Shown piece after piece: positions 8,017 to 18,863 of a DNA stretch of 64,000 nucleotides; the first letter of the stretch is position 1; each line of letters begins with the position of its first letter. The stretch is from Methylobacterium gnaphalii (GTDB taxonomy: Bacteria > Pseudomonadota > Alphaproteobacteria > Rhizobiales > Beijerinckiaceae). The stretch is from positions 17,759 to 81,758 of the forward strand of contig NZ_BJZV01000020.1 of NCBI RefSeq assembly GCF_007992215.1, given 5' to 3'. The translations under genes and the position numbers were made by a program. The notes beneath the pieces are model-generated. The model saw nothing but the letters and a program-made list of their open reading frames with translations. It made no database searches and was not told the origin of the DNA.

Positions 8017-8943
8017 TCAAGCTGCCGAGTTGCGGGCGAGTGCCGCCAGCCCATCCGGCGACGCTTGCGCCGGTCGCCAGCCAAGCGCCGCCAGCTCATC
8101 CGAGCGTGCGATGAGGGAGCCGGACAGCCGATCGAAGATCTCCCCGCGCCCCGTCATCCGGCAGACGAGTCCGACCAGCGGTGTCGGCACTGGAACCAGG
8201 CCGGCACGGCGCCCGAGCCCCGAGCGCAGGGCTGACAGCATCTCCGGCAGGCTTAGCGGATCGGGATCGGCGACGATGAGCGGGCGATCGAGCGGCCCTG
8301 CCGCCTGCAGCACGGTCGCTACCGCGGTGGACAGGCTTTCCACCGACACCAGGGAGCGCCGGCCGGACAGACTCGCCAGCGGCAGGGGGTAGGGAGACCG
8401 GGCGAGGCTGAGCAAAGCCGCCATGTTGCCCTTCACGCCGGCGCCGTAGACCAGCGCAGGGCGCAGTGCGACCCAATCGAGGCCGGTCTGCGCAAGGGCT
8501 TGTTCGGCCGCAAGTTTGGAGCGGCCATAGGCATCGGTAGGCTCTGGGGCATCCGTCTCGGCAATCGGTTCCGGCGCGCTCGGCCCGGTCTGCGCCCGGA
8601 CCGAAGACAGGAACACGAAACGCCGGACCCTGGCGCGGTGCGCCGCCTCGGCGAGGCGGCGCGTCGCCTCGGTGTTCGAGCTGCGAAAGTCGTCCTCCGG
8701 CGCACCCGACATGGCCTGGGCGAGACCGGCCGAATGCACCACGGCATCCACGCCGGAGAGCCCAGCCGCCATATTGATCGGCCGGGCGAGATCGCCGACC
8801 ACGGCGCTGCTCGCCCCTTCCGGCACCTCGACCGGGCGGCGCAGAAGGACGCGGACGCGATAGCCGCGCGCCGAGAGTGCCGTGAGCAGGTGCCGGCCGA
8901 TGAAGCCGGTCGCGCCGGTGAGCGCAATCAAGGGTCCGCTCAT
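8017..8943 (-). CDS. NAD-dependent epimerase/dehydratase family protein
   Basis: A 308-residue extended SDR. The N-terminal nucleotide motif TGATGFIG is at residues 9-16, the catalytic block contains SSVRAQ and YGRSK (Tyr-x-x-x-Lys), and a C-terminal substrate domain follows. It resembles the UDP-glucose 4-epimerase or NDUFA9-like group, but the sugar or other substrate cannot be told. AGGACC lies before ATG 8943. It faces the Smr-like gene tail to tail, 12 bases apart, and is divergent from the GGDEF-EAL gene. Confidence 0.85.
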   Translation of the reverse strand: MSGPLIALTGATGFIGRHLLTALSARGYRVRVLLRRPVEVPEGASSAVVGDLARPINMAAGLSGVDAVVHSAGLAQAMSGAPEDDFRSSNTEATRRLAEAAHRARVRRFVFLSSVRAQTGPSAPEPIAETDAPEPTDAYGRSKLAAEQALAQTGLDWVALRPALVYGAGVKGNMAALLSLARSPYPLPLASLSGRRSLVSVESLSTAVATVLQAAGPLDRPLIVADPDPLSLPEMLSALRSGLGRRAGLVPVPTPLVGLVCRMTGRGEIFDRLSGSLIARSDELAALGWRPAQASPDGLAALARNSAA

Positions 8944-9180
8944 GCTGGTCCTCGCTGGCGCAGCAGGGCAACGAGACCACCGCCTCCATCGACGCCGCGA
9001 AGGTGCCGGGCCGTAACCTGCAAAGCAAGACGGGTGCGCAGGCCCGAGGCCAGTGACGCCTGTCTGTCGGCGAGCATTCGACAGCCAAGCTAGGCGCTAG
9101 GCCGCTCCTGGCTTGTTTTGGCCGCAAATCCACGCGACGCCGTCGCCCTGTCTCGGGGCGTTTCAGCGGTGAGCACTCCG

Positions 9181-12180
9181 ATGTCCCGGAGTCAGCGACC
9201 TTGCCCCTGGAATGCCACGCCGATACCACTTGTCCCGCCTGCCGGATCGCATGCCGTGGTTGAAGAGCGGTCCCGAAGAAAAGCCCCGTTGCGCCAGATC
9301 CCCCTCGTCCTCGCCTTCCTGACGGCGCTCTTCGGCGCTCTCGGCTTCGCCCTGCCCGCTCGTGCGGTCGAGGCGGTGCGCGTCACGCTGGACGCGCCTG
9401 TTATCGACTTGACCTCGGCCATCGAGCGCTATCGCTCGGACGGCGACCTCATTCAGATCTCCACCGCGCCGGGCAAGGACGGCATCGTGCGCCGTATCGC
9501 CGTGAAGGCGCGCGAGGCCGGCGCACGGCCGGACTGGATGGTGTTCGCACTCACCAACGACACCGACGAGCAGATCGACCGGCTGCTGGTGGCCCCGCAT
9601 TTCCGGCTCGTCGGTTCGGGTGTCGTCTGGCCGGATCTCGGCGGCTCGCGCATCGCCGCGATCACTGCGAGCGAGGGCATCCGGCCTGACCGCGACGAGA
9701 GCACCGACGCCGACCAGTTCCTGATCACCCTCGATCCCGGCACCACCGTCACCTACGTCGCCGAGTTGAAGGGCCCGAACGTTCCGCAGGTCTATCTCTG
9801 GGACCAGGACGCCTACCGCAAGAAAACGTCGGGCCTGACGCTCTACGAAGGCATCATCATCGGCATCGCCGGCCTGCTGGCGCTGTTCCTGACGATCATC
9901 TTCGTGGTGAAGGGCGCGATCATCTTTCCCGCCGCCGCTGCCCTGGCCTGGTCGGTGCTCGCCTATGCCTGCATCGATTTCGGCTTCTTCCAGCGGGTCT
10001 TCCCGACAACCGAGGGGGTAGAACGCATCTACCGCGCCTCGGCCGAGGCGGTGCTGGGGGCGACGCTCCTCGTCTTCCTGTTCGCCTATCTCAACCTGTC
10101 GCGCTGGCACGTGCGCTACAGCCACGTCGCCTTCTTCTGGCTGGCCTTCCTTGCTGGGCTCGTCGGGCTCGCCGCCTTCGATCCGCCCGTGGCGGCAGGC
10201 GTGGCGCGCATCTCGATCGCGGCCGTGGCGGGCGTTGGCCTGTTGCTGATCCTCTACCTCGCGGTCCACAACAGCTACGACCGGGCCATTCTGCTGATCC
10301 CCACCTGGCTGCTGCTCCTGGTCTGGGTGGTCGCGGCGGCCTTCACGGTCACCGGCCAGATCGGCTCGGACTTGGTGCAGCCGGCGCTGATCGGTGGCCT
10401 CGTGCTGATCGTGATGCTGATCGGCTTCACCGTCATGCAGCATGCCTTCACGGGCAGCGGCATGGGCCACGCCCTCGTCTCCGACACGGAACGCAGGGCC
10501 CTGGCGCTGACCGGCGCCGGCGACATCGTCTTCGACTGGGACGTGCTCGGCGACCGGGTTTTCGCGGGCCAGGAAATCGAGAGTCAGCTCGGCCTCAAAC
10601 GCGGCGCGCTCGAAGGGCCGGCCTCGAACTGGCTCGGCCTGCTGCATCCCTTCGATGTCGAGCGCTACTCGGCGGCCCTCGATACGGTGATCGAGGAGCG
10701 GCGCGGGCGCATCGTGCACGATTTCCGCCTGCGCTCGGCTTCGGGACCGTATTATTGGTACCGCCTCAAGGCGCGGCCGGTGATCGGCACCGATGGCGAG
10801 GTGGTACGCATCGTCGGCACCATCGCTGATGTCACCGAGAACAAGACCGCCGAGGAGCGGCTGCTGCACGACGCGGTGCATGACAGCCTTACGGGCCTGC
10901 CGAACCGGGAGCTGTTCTACGATCGGCTCGATGCGGCGCTGGCCATGGCGAGCCAGGATCAGCGTCTGAAACCGGCGGTGATCGTGCTAAACATCGACCG
11001 CTTCAAGGCGATCAACGACGCGATCGGCCTCTCGGCCGGCGACTCCATCCTGCTCACGCTCTCGCGCCGCCTCGGGCGCCTCCTCCGCCCGCAGGATACG
11101 CTGGCGCGCGTGGCTGGCGACGAGTTTGCGGTGATCCTGCAATCCGAGCGCGATCCCGACCGTATCCTCTCCTTCGCAGAGATGATCCGCCGGGCCATCG
11201 CAACGCCGGTGACCTATGCCGACCGCGAGGTCTTCCTCACCGTCTCCGTCGGCATCGCGCTGTACGAGGGCGGCCAAGGCATCGCGGCGCCGAAGCGCGA
11301 GGACGTGTTCAAGAACGCCGAGATGGCGATGATCCAGGCCAAGCGCGGCGGCGGCGATCGGACGGACGTCTTCCGCGCCACCATGCGCACCGAGCGCTCG
11401 GACAGGCTCATGCTGGAAGGTGACTTGCGCAAGTCGCTGGAACGCAACGAGATCAAGGTCCTGTTTCACCCGATCGTCCGGCTGGAGGACCGCACCGTAG
11501 CCGGCTTCGAGACGCTGCTGCGCTGGGATCACCCGAAGCTTGGACGGATCCCACCGTCGACCTTCCTGCCGGTGGCGGAGGAGACTGGCTTCATCGTCAA
11601 TCTCGGCAACTTCGCCATCGAGCGCACGGCGCTGGAGCTCGCCGCCTGGCAGCGCTCGCTCGAAGTCGAGCCGCCGATCTTCGCCACCGTGAACATCTCG
11701 TCGCGCCAGCTCCTGCGGCATGACCTGCTGCACGATGTGAAGACAGTGCTCGCCCGCTCGGGCGTCATCCCCGGCTCGCTGAAATTGGAGCTGGCCGAAA
11801 GCCTGGTGATGGAGAACCCGGAATACGCGGCGCAGATGCTGGCCCGCATCCACGATCTCGGCGCCGGCCTCTCGCTCGACGATTTCGGCACGGGCTACTC
11901 GGCCTTATCCTACCTGCAGCGCTTTCCCTTCGACACGATCAAGATCGATCATTCCTTCGTCCGGCAGATGGGCTCGGGGCGCACGGCGATCCTGCGCTCG
12001 ATCGTCAAGATGGCGCAGGAACTTGGCCTCGCCATCATTGCCGAGGGAGCAGAATCCGAGGCCGACGCGCAGGGCCTGCAGGATATTGGCTGCGACTACG
12101 CGCAGGGCGCTGCGTTCGGCGAGCCGATGACCGTGCTGCAGGCGCGCCAGCTCGTGGGGGCGGCGCCCGAGGCAGCCTGA
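9181..12180 (+). CDS. Membrane 7TM-PAS-GGDEF-EAL cyclic-di-GMP protein
   Basis: A 999-residue protein. A signal sequence (IPLVLAFLTALFGALGFALP) leads into a periplasmic sensor, then about seven membrane segments of the 7TMR-DISM type, a PAS-like domain (DIVFDWDVLGD to IADVTENK), GGDEF and EAL. The GGDEF signature reads AGDEF (645-649). The EAL signature reads ETL (777-779), but other phosphodiesterase residues are present: NISSRQ, LELAES, DDFGTGYS (900-907), IKID and AEGAE. It may therefore hydrolyse cyclic-di-GMP, with the GGDEF part active or regulatory. The start is uncertain: TTG 9118 and GTG 9169 are in frame, and ATG 9181 is the first ATG; none has a strong ribosome-binding site. Confidence 0.88.
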   Translation: MSRSQRPCPWNATPIPLVPPAGSHAVVEERSRRKAPLRQIPLVLAFLTALFGALGFALPARAVEAVRVTLDAPVIDLTSAIERYRSDGDLIQISTAPGKDGIVRRIAVKAREAGARPDWMVFALTNDTDEQIDRLLVAPHFRLVGSGVVWPDLGGSRIAAITASEGIRPDRDESTDADQFLITLDPGTTVTYVAELKGPNVPQVYLWDQDAYRKKTSGLTLYEGIIIGIAGLLALFLTIIFVVKGAIIFPAAAALAWSVLAYACIDFGFFQRVFPTTEGVERIYRASAEAVLGATLLVFLFAYLNLSRWHVRYSHVAFFWLAFLAGLVGLAAFDPPVAAGVARISIAAVAGVGLLLILYLAVHNSYDRAILLIPTWLLLLVWVVAAAFTVTGQIGSDLVQPALIGGLVLIVMLIGFTVMQHAFTGSGMGHALVSDTERRALALTGAGDIVFDWDVLGDRVFAGQEIESQLGLKRGALEGPASNWLGLLHPFDVERYSAALDTVIEERRGRIVHDFRLRSASGPYYWYRLKARPVIGTDGEVVRIVGTIADVTENKTAEERLLHDAVHDSLTGLPNRELFYDRLDAALAMASQDQRLKPAVIVLNIDRFKAINDAIGLSAGDSILLTLSRRLGRLLRPQDTLARVAGDEFAVILQSERDPDRILSFAEMIRRAIATPVTYADREVFLTVSVGIALYEGGQGIAAPKREDVFKNAEMAMIQAKRGGGDRTDVFRATMRTERSDRLMLEGDLRKSLERNEIKVLFHPIVRLEDRTVAGFETLLRWDHPKLGRIPPSTFLPVAEETGFIVNLGNFAIERTALELAAWQRSLEVEPPIFATVNISSRQLLRHDLLHDVKTVLARSGVIPGSLKLELAESLVMENPEYAAQMLARIHDLGAGLSLDDFGTGYSALSYLQRFPFDTIKIDHSFVRQMGSGRTAILRSIVKMAQELGLAIIAEGAESEADAQGLQDIGCDYAQGAAFGEPMTVLQARQLVGAAPEAA

Positions 12181-12181
12181 T

Positions 12182-12544
12182 CTAAGGCGAAGCGCAGAGA
12201 TTGCGCAGGGTGTCGACCAACCGCTCCGCCCTCACTGGCTTGCGATGGATCGGAATGTCCGGCCATTGCAGCTTCATCGCCCGTGGCAAGGTTCCGGCCG
12301 TACAGACGAGGACAGGTACGCCCGCCGCGGCGAGCCGCTCGGCCGTCGGTGTCGCCTCGCCGTCAGCGAGGTTGAGGTCGAGGATTGCGGCGTCGACGGT
12401 TTCACTGTCCAACAAGCGCAATGCGTCCTGATTGGTCCTGAACGGGCCGACGACGTAGCCGCGGCTCCCCTCCACGATGTCGGACAATTCGATCGCGAGC
12501 AGCGCCTCGTCCTCGACGATGAGAACGCGTCTTCCCTGCAGCAT
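12182..12544 (-). CDS. Single-domain response regulator (REC)
   Basis: A 120-residue receiver domain with no output domain. It has the acidic pair in VLIVEDEALL (residues 7-16), the phospho-acceptor aspartate in AAILDLNLADG, the switch threonine in VCTAG and the lysine in HRKPV. The start ATG 12544 follows GGGAGC; the longer frame to 12706 adds non-family sequence. Such proteins work by binding a partner or passing phosphate on. No histidine kinase is adjacent. It lies tail to tail with the cyclic-di-GMP gene, two bases apart, which does not show co-regulation. Confidence 0.88.
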   Translation of the reverse strand: MLQGRRVLIVEDEALLAIELSDIVEGSRGYVVGPFRTNQDALRLLDSETVDAAILDLNLADGEATPTAERLAAAGVPVLVCTAGTLPRAMKLQWPDIPIHRKPVRAERLVDTLRNLCASP

Positions 12545-12895
12545 GGAAAGCTCCCAGGCGCATGTAGATGCGCCAAGCCAAAGATGACCGTGTACTCGGG
12601 AACATGACAGGCTAGTGCCGAGTGAGACCCGTGAAGTGAACCGGGGCTCAGGTCTCGCGAAGCAGCCTGCGAAACCGAGATTGCAGCTTGGCTGGACTGT
12701 CGTCAACGATACAATTTAAGCGAAAATCAGCTTCGCAAAATCAGCGCCGCTTTGTTGGATCTCTGCTACCACGAACGGATGAGGCTGTATCTCGACGATC
12801 GGTTTAAAGCTCCCTTAACCATGTCGTCTCAAAGTCCTGTGGAGACACGAGGATCGCTTTTCGAGCGGTCTGCGAACGGTTTGCGGAGACAGGCG
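12545..12895. other. Intergenic control region
   Basis: The 351 bases between the divergent response regulator and coiled-coil genes contain a full CtrA motif at 12804-12818. The frame of the downstream gene is open here (ATGs at 12779 and 12821), but codons in 12821-12895 have unusually low third-position GC, so I read it as non-coding promoter DNA. Confidence 0.55.
12804..12818 (+). promoter_or_regulatory. CtrA-type box TTAA-N7-TTAA
   Basis: TTAA (12804-12807), seven bases, TTAA (12815-12818), followed by CCAT, giving the extended half-site TTAACCAT. This matches the full CtrA recognition motif known in alphaproteobacteria. It is 77 bases before the preferred start (12896), a normal distance for an activator box. 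If translation started at ATG 12821 the box would touch the start codon, which argues for the later start. Confidence 0.6.
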
Positions 12896-13267
12896 ATGGC
12901 CGAGGCGGCGCGGCGGACGAGAAACGGACAAGGCTCCGACGTCGTTCGGCGCCTGATCGCACGCCCGATCCGCCTCCATGCGGCTCCGGCTGCGCAGGCA
13001 GCTGTTACCAGCGCCTCGCGGCCGATCGCTGAAGAGCCCGAGATGGCCGTCAACGAGCCAGCCGAGGCGGCGTCCTCGGACATCAAGCGCCTGCGGGCCG
13101 AGATGATGCTGCTGAAAGCGGTGCTTCATGCCGAGCGCAGCGAGAACGCCTCCCTGCGTGCCTGTCTCGGTGTCGACGAGGCCGACGAGACCCTCGGTGC
13201 CGAGGCGCGCGCCGTTCGCGATCGCTGGGCCACCCTGGTCGACCGGCTTCTGCACGCTCCCGCCTGA
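12896..13267 (+). CDS. Hypothetical small coiled-coil protein, putative CtrA target
   Basis: A 123-residue basic-then-acidic protein. An N-terminal RR-rich segment (ARRTRNGQGSDVVRRLIARP) and an Ala/Pro linker precede a helix with heptad character (SDIKRLRAEMMLLKAVLHAE) and a final helix RDRWATLVDRLL. ATG 12896 has GGAG with 7 bases of spacing; ATG 12821 and 12779 are in-frame alternatives without ribosome-binding sites. No family is recognised. The CtrA box upstream suggests cell-cycle-dependent expression. The start of the next gene is 46 bases downstream. Confidence 0.65.
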   Translation: MAEAARRTRNGQGSDVVRRLIARPIRLHAAPAAQAAVTSASRPIAEEPEMAVNEPAEAASSDIKRLRAEMMLLKAVLHAERSENASLRACLGVDEADETLGAEARAVRDRWATLVDRLLHAPA

Positions 13268-13313
13268 CGCGCGAAACCCGCGTCATCGCCATTCATCGAT
13301 ACGGGAGACGGCC

Positions 13314-14258
13314 ATGAGCGCCCGTTGCTCACTCGTCGTCAACGGCAAGTCGGTGCGCGTCTCCACGGGAGACACGGCACTCGACGACGCCGTCTCGGAC
13401 GGCATGATCTCACAGGCCCAGGGCCTGCACGGCACCGCCATGCTTGGTCAGGGCGCTGCACCGGCCGGGCGCCGTGCCGAGCCTCGCGCCCAGCGCGCCG
13501 AGCCGGTGCGTCTCAAAATGCCCGCAGCCAATCCGCTGCAGGCGCCGGGCGAGCCTGAGCCGACCCAGGAATCGCTGAAGCGCAGCGGCAGCATCACCGA
13601 GATTACCCGGCTCTGCCCGGGCGTGGTGCAGGCGGTGGTCACGCTGACCAATCCCCTGCCCTACCAGCCCGGCCATCAGGTCGTGTTGACGCTCAACGGC
13701 TGGCACCCGGTCACGCTGACGCCGTCGCTGCGTGTCGACGGTGCGGCCGAGCTAAACGAGCTGGTCTTCCATCTCGGCGTGGAAGCCGGCGTCGTGGCGG
13801 GCTCTTTCGCGGGCGAACTCGAACTCGGTAAGCCGGTCAAGGTTCAAGGCCCGGTCGGCCGTGGTCAGTACCGGCCCGGCGGCGGCCGCCTGGTGCTGGT
13901 GGCAGACGAAGCGGGTTTTGCCGGCATCTGGGCCATTGCGCGCGCTGCGCGCTACATCGAGCCCGCCCGTGAGCAGACCCTCGTCGTCGGCGCGCGCGAC
14001 CCCCTCGACCTCTATATGCGCCCTGCCCTCGACTGGCTGACGGCCACGGGCGTCTCCCGGATCGTCACGGTCGCGGACCGCAACCGGCAGCGCCCGCCGG
14101 ACGTGCGGCCGGGACCGCTCACGGCGCATATCCCGATGCTGCGAGCCAACGACGCGGTGCACGTTTCCGGCCGCGCCGCCACCGTGGGCGCCGTGGAAGT
14201 GCTCGCGGCGAGTGTGGGCGCCCGCTGCTACACGATCCCGCTCGATCCGACGCTCTAA
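13314..14258 (+). CDS. Ferredoxin-reductase-like protein with cysteine-less ferredoxin domain
   Basis: A 314-residue protein. Residues 1-35 (LVVNGKSVRVSTGDTALDDA) match the start of a plant-type [2Fe-2S] ferredoxin, but the cluster-binding cysteines are absent. After an Ala/Pro-rich linker comes a ferredoxin-NADP reductase-like module: a flavin barrel (LPYQPGHQVVLTLNGWHPVT) and a nucleotide domain (RLVLVADEAGFAGIWAIARA, then CYTIPLDP). The barrel lacks a canonical RxYS flavin motif, so flavin binding is uncertain. It may have become a sensor or scaffold. GGGAG lies 6 bases before ATG 13314. Confidence 0.65.
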   Translation: MSARCSLVVNGKSVRVSTGDTALDDAVSDGMISQAQGLHGTAMLGQGAAPAGRRAEPRAQRAEPVRLKMPAANPLQAPGEPEPTQESLKRSGSITEITRLCPGVVQAVVTLTNPLPYQPGHQVVLTLNGWHPVTLTPSLRVDGAAELNELVFHLGVEAGVVAGSFAGELELGKPVKVQGPVGRGQYRPGGGRLVLVADEAGFAGIWAIARAARYIEPAREQTLVVGARDPLDLYMRPALDWLTATGVSRIVTVADRNRQRPPDVRPGPLTAHIPMLRANDAVHVSGRAATVGAVEVLAASVGARCYTIPLDPTL

Positions 14259-14269
14259 CGAATCAAAAA

Positions 14270-14295
14270 GGCCCGCCTCTGCATCGAGGCGGGCC
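14270..14295 (-). terminator. Intrinsic terminator of glgP
   Basis: A perfect 10-bp stem GGCCCGCCTC/GAGGCGGGCC with a 6-base loop. Read on the minus strand it is followed by TTTTTGATT, so it terminates glgP. On the plus strand the trailing T-run is weak (CGTTTGTT), giving at best partial termination of the reductase-like gene. Confidence 0.88.
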
Positions 14296-14318
14296 CGTTT
14301 GTTGGAAGCGAAACGCCC

Positions 14319-16859
14319 TCAGGCCACCTTCACCCGCCAGATCTCCTCGGCATATTCGCGCATCGAGCGGTCCGACGAGAACCACGCCATGCGCGCCGTG
14401 TTGAGGATCGCAGTGCGCCACCACGTCGCCGGACGCTTCCAGGCCGCGTCGATCTCGCGCTGGACCCGCCAGTAATCGTCGAAATCGACGGTGAGCAGGT
14501 AGGGGTCGTGATAGCGCAGCCCGTCGACCAGTCCTCCGTAGCGGCCACGCTCATCCGGCGAGAACAGGCCCGAACCGATGGCGTCGAGCGCAGCTGCCAG
14601 CCGCGGCGACGCCGCGATCGCCCGCTGGGCGTAGGCATGCTGGGTCACGCGCTCCTGCACGCCGGCTGCATCGAGGCCGAAGATGAAGATGTTGTCGGCT
14701 CCGACATGGTCCCGGATCTCGATATTGGCGCCGTCAAGCGTGCCGACGGTAAGCGCACCATTGAGCGCCAGCTTCATGTTGCCGGTGCCCGAGGCCTCCA
14801 TGCCGGCCGTCGAGATCTGCTCGGAGAGGTCGGCCGCCGGGATGATCGCCTCGGCGAGGCTCACCGAATAGTTCGGCAGGAAGACCAGCTTCAGGCGGCC
14901 GGCGACGTCTGGATCGTCGTTGATGGTCCGGCCTATATCGTTGGCGAGCTTGATGATCAGCTTGGCCTGGACGTAGCTCGGCGCTGCCTTGCCGCCGAAG
15001 ATCTTGACGCGCGGCGTCCAATCCTTGTGCGGGGCCTCCTTGATCGCTTGGTAGAGCGCAACGGTCTCGACCAGGTTCAGGAGCTGCCGCTTGTATTCGT
15101 GGATGCGCTTGATCTGCACATCGAACAAGGCGGCAGGATCGACCGCGATGCCGGTGCGCTCGACGATGACCTGGGCGAGCCTGCGCTTCCGCGCCCGGCG
15201 CACGGCCGCGTAGCGCTGCCGGAAATCCGGATCGTCGGCATGGTCTGCGAGCCCGATCAGCAGTTCGGGATCGTCGAGAACGCCCTCACCGACCGTCTCG
15301 ACGGCAAGTTGCGTCAGCTCGGGATTGGCGTTGTGCAGCCAGCGGCGGAAGGTGATGCCATTGGTCTTGTTGACGATCTTCTCCGGCTCGAGTTCGTGGA
15401 GCGGCTTGAACAGCGTGGTCTTGAGCAGATCGCTGTGCAGGGCCGACACGCCATTGACGCGGCGCGAGCCGTGGAAGGCGAGATGCCCCATCCGCACGCG
15501 CTTGCCGTGGGACTCGTCGATGAGCGAGACGGCGGCGACGTGAGCGGCATCGCCCTTGCCCTGCTTGGCCTGCTCCTCGAGGTGCATCCAATTGATCAGG
15601 TAGATGATCTGCATATGGCGCGGCAGCAGCCGCTCCATGAGCTCGACAGGCCAAGTCTCCAGCGCCTCGGGTAGCAGGGTGTGATTGGTGTAGCCGAGCG
15701 TGTTCGTCGTGACGTGCCAGGCATCGTCATAGGTGAAATCGTGCTCCTCCATGAGGATGCGCATCAGCTCGGGCACCGCGATGGCCGGGTGCGTGTCGTT
15801 GAGCTGGATCGCAGCGTGGTCCGGCAGCGAGCGAAGGTCACCCCGCTCGTTGAGATGCCGACGCACGAGGTCCTGCAGCGAGGCCGAGGTGAAGAAATAC
15901 TCCTGGCGCAGGCGCAGTTCCTGCCCCTCGGGCGAGGAGTCGCTCGGATAGAGAACGCGGGAAATCGACTCGGCCCGGGCACGGCCGGCCACGGCGCCGA
16001 CATGGTCGCCGTGATTGAAGCGAGCGAGCTCCACGGGCGCGTCGGCCTCTGCCTTCCAGAGGCGGAGCTGGTTCACATGCCGGCCGCGCCAGCCGACCAC
16101 GGGGATGTCGTAGGCGACCGCGTTGACGGTCTCGGCCGGCTGCCATTGGCGACGGATCTGATCGCCGCTGGCCGACATGGTGACATGCCCACCGAAGCCG
16201 ATGCGATAGGTCGATTCCGGGCGCGGGAATTCCCAGGGGTTGCCCTCGGCAAGCCAGGTCTCGGGCGCCTCACGCTGCCAGCCATCCTCCAGCGACTGCC
16301 GGAAGATGCCGTGGTCGTAGCGGATGCCGTAGCCGATCGCGGGGATCGACAGGCTGGCCATGCTCTCCATGAAGCAGGCCGCGAGACGGCCGAGGCCGCC
16401 ATTGCCGAGCGCCGCGTCGGGCTCCGCCTCCTCGACCTCGGTCAGCTCGACGCCGAGATCCTTGAGGGCAGCCTTGGTCACCTCGACGAGGCGCAGATTG
16501 TTCATGGCGTCCGACAGGAGCCGGCCGATCAGAAATTCCAGCGAGAGATAATAGACCCGCTTCTCCGGAATCTTGCCGCTGGTGCCGCCGTGGCAGGCAT
16601 CGACGATCCGGTCGCGCAGAGCCAGGGCGGTCGCGGCGAACCAGTCACGGTCGCGGGCGCTCTCCGGCGTCTTGCCGAGCGCGTAGACGAGCTTCGCCCG
16701 GATGGCCTCGCGCAGCTCGACCACGGCATCGCCGTTGAAGAGCTTGTCCATCGCGCGCGCGCGCGTCGCGGCAGACTCTCTCGCGAACTTGGCGGAGGAC
16801 GACGCGGCAGCCTCCGCGTCTGCGGATGGCACGTGGCTAGCCTCAGCTTCGTTGAGCAT
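14319..16859 (-). CDS. glgP: Glycogen/alpha-glucan phosphorylase
   Basis: An 846-residue PLP enzyme that releases glucose-1-phosphate from the non-reducing ends of glycogen. Diagnostic blocks are GNGGLGRLAACFMESMA, YGIRYDHGIF, NDTHPAIAVPELMR, KRIHEYKRQ and the PLP-lysine block EASGTGNMKLALNG. The length fits the GT35 family. I start at ATG 16859, with GAAGGGGGACCC just upstream; 48 further in-frame codons to 17003 look like non-family sequence. It is the last gene of the glucan cluster and diverges from the alpha-glucosidase gene. Its own terminator follows at 14270-14295. Confidence 0.95.
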   Translation of the reverse strand: MLNEAEASHVPSADAEAAASSSAKFARESAATRARAMDKLFNGDAVVELREAIRAKLVYALGKTPESARDRDWFAATALALRDRIVDACHGGTSGKIPEKRVYYLSLEFLIGRLLSDAMNNLRLVEVTKAALKDLGVELTEVEEAEPDAALGNGGLGRLAACFMESMASLSIPAIGYGIRYDHGIFRQSLEDGWQREAPETWLAEGNPWEFPRPESTYRIGFGGHVTMSASGDQIRRQWQPAETVNAVAYDIPVVGWRGRHVNQLRLWKAEADAPVELARFNHGDHVGAVAGRARAESISRVLYPSDSSPEGQELRLRQEYFFTSASLQDLVRRHLNERGDLRSLPDHAAIQLNDTHPAIAVPELMRILMEEHDFTYDDAWHVTTNTLGYTNHTLLPEALETWPVELMERLLPRHMQIIYLINWMHLEEQAKQGKGDAAHVAAVSLIDESHGKRVRMGHLAFHGSRRVNGVSALHSDLLKTTLFKPLHELEPEKIVNKTNGITFRRWLHNANPELTQLAVETVGEGVLDDPELLIGLADHADDPDFRQRYAAVRRARKRRLAQVIVERTGIAVDPAALFDVQIKRIHEYKRQLLNLVETVALYQAIKEAPHKDWTPRVKIFGGKAAPSYVQAKLIIKLANDIGRTINDDPDVAGRLKLVFLPNYSVSLAEAIIPAADLSEQISTAGMEASGTGNMKLALNGALTVGTLDGANIEIRDHVGADNIFIFGLDAAGVQERVTQHAYAQRAIAASPRLAAALDAIGSGLFSPDERGRYGGLVDGLRYHDPYLLTVDFDDYWRVQREIDAAWKRPATWWRTAILNTARMAWFSSDRSMREYAEEIWRVKVA

Positions 16860-17249
16860 TTTCGGGTCCCCCTTCGTCGCCACCGGAGTTCGACCGGATC
16901 CCGGATGCTCCACGCGCTTCTTTCGACGCTGATCGGCTCCGGGGGCTTGGTCCGGCATGGTGTCTCCAGCAATGTCGATCTGTCGAGACTTCGGCATGGT
17001 CAACGCCCAGGCAGCAAATGCTTTGCCTGCTCATCTGTGTCCCAGTCGACACAAACCGCGCCGCAGCGACGACGCACGGACCGTGCCGAAATCCTCTTGA
17101 AGCCTTCCTGAACGAGCAAACATCCTAGGTGTTCCGTCCAGATACGGCAAAGGAACGGTTATTCCGGCGCTGATTCGATGTCTCGCTTTGATCGCTGACT
17201 GCGGCTAAGCTTGGCCTGTGCAGCACGACGATTGGCCGGGGAAATCCTG
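16860..17249. other. Divergent promoter region glgP / alpha-glucosidase
   Basis: The 390 bases between two divergent carbohydrate genes. The glgP frame is open through 17003, but that part appears untranslated. I see no strong palindrome, and promoter elements cannot be assigned with confidence. Confidence 0.45.
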
Positions 17250-18854
<1,605 letters not shown>

Positions 18855-18863
18855 GCCGGTCGG

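Noticed and set aside
9163..10881. 572-codon minus-strand ORF
   Set aside because: It is antisense to the GGDEF-EAL gene in a high-GC shadow frame, with Asp/Arg/His-biased composition and no domain.
15681..17111. 476-codon plus-strand ORF over glgP
   Set aside because: Shadow of glgP; no family motif, and glgP is unambiguous.
17140..17170. GGAAC as a -35 element of an EcfG general stress promoter
   Set aside because: No GTT-type -10 element lies at the expected distance.
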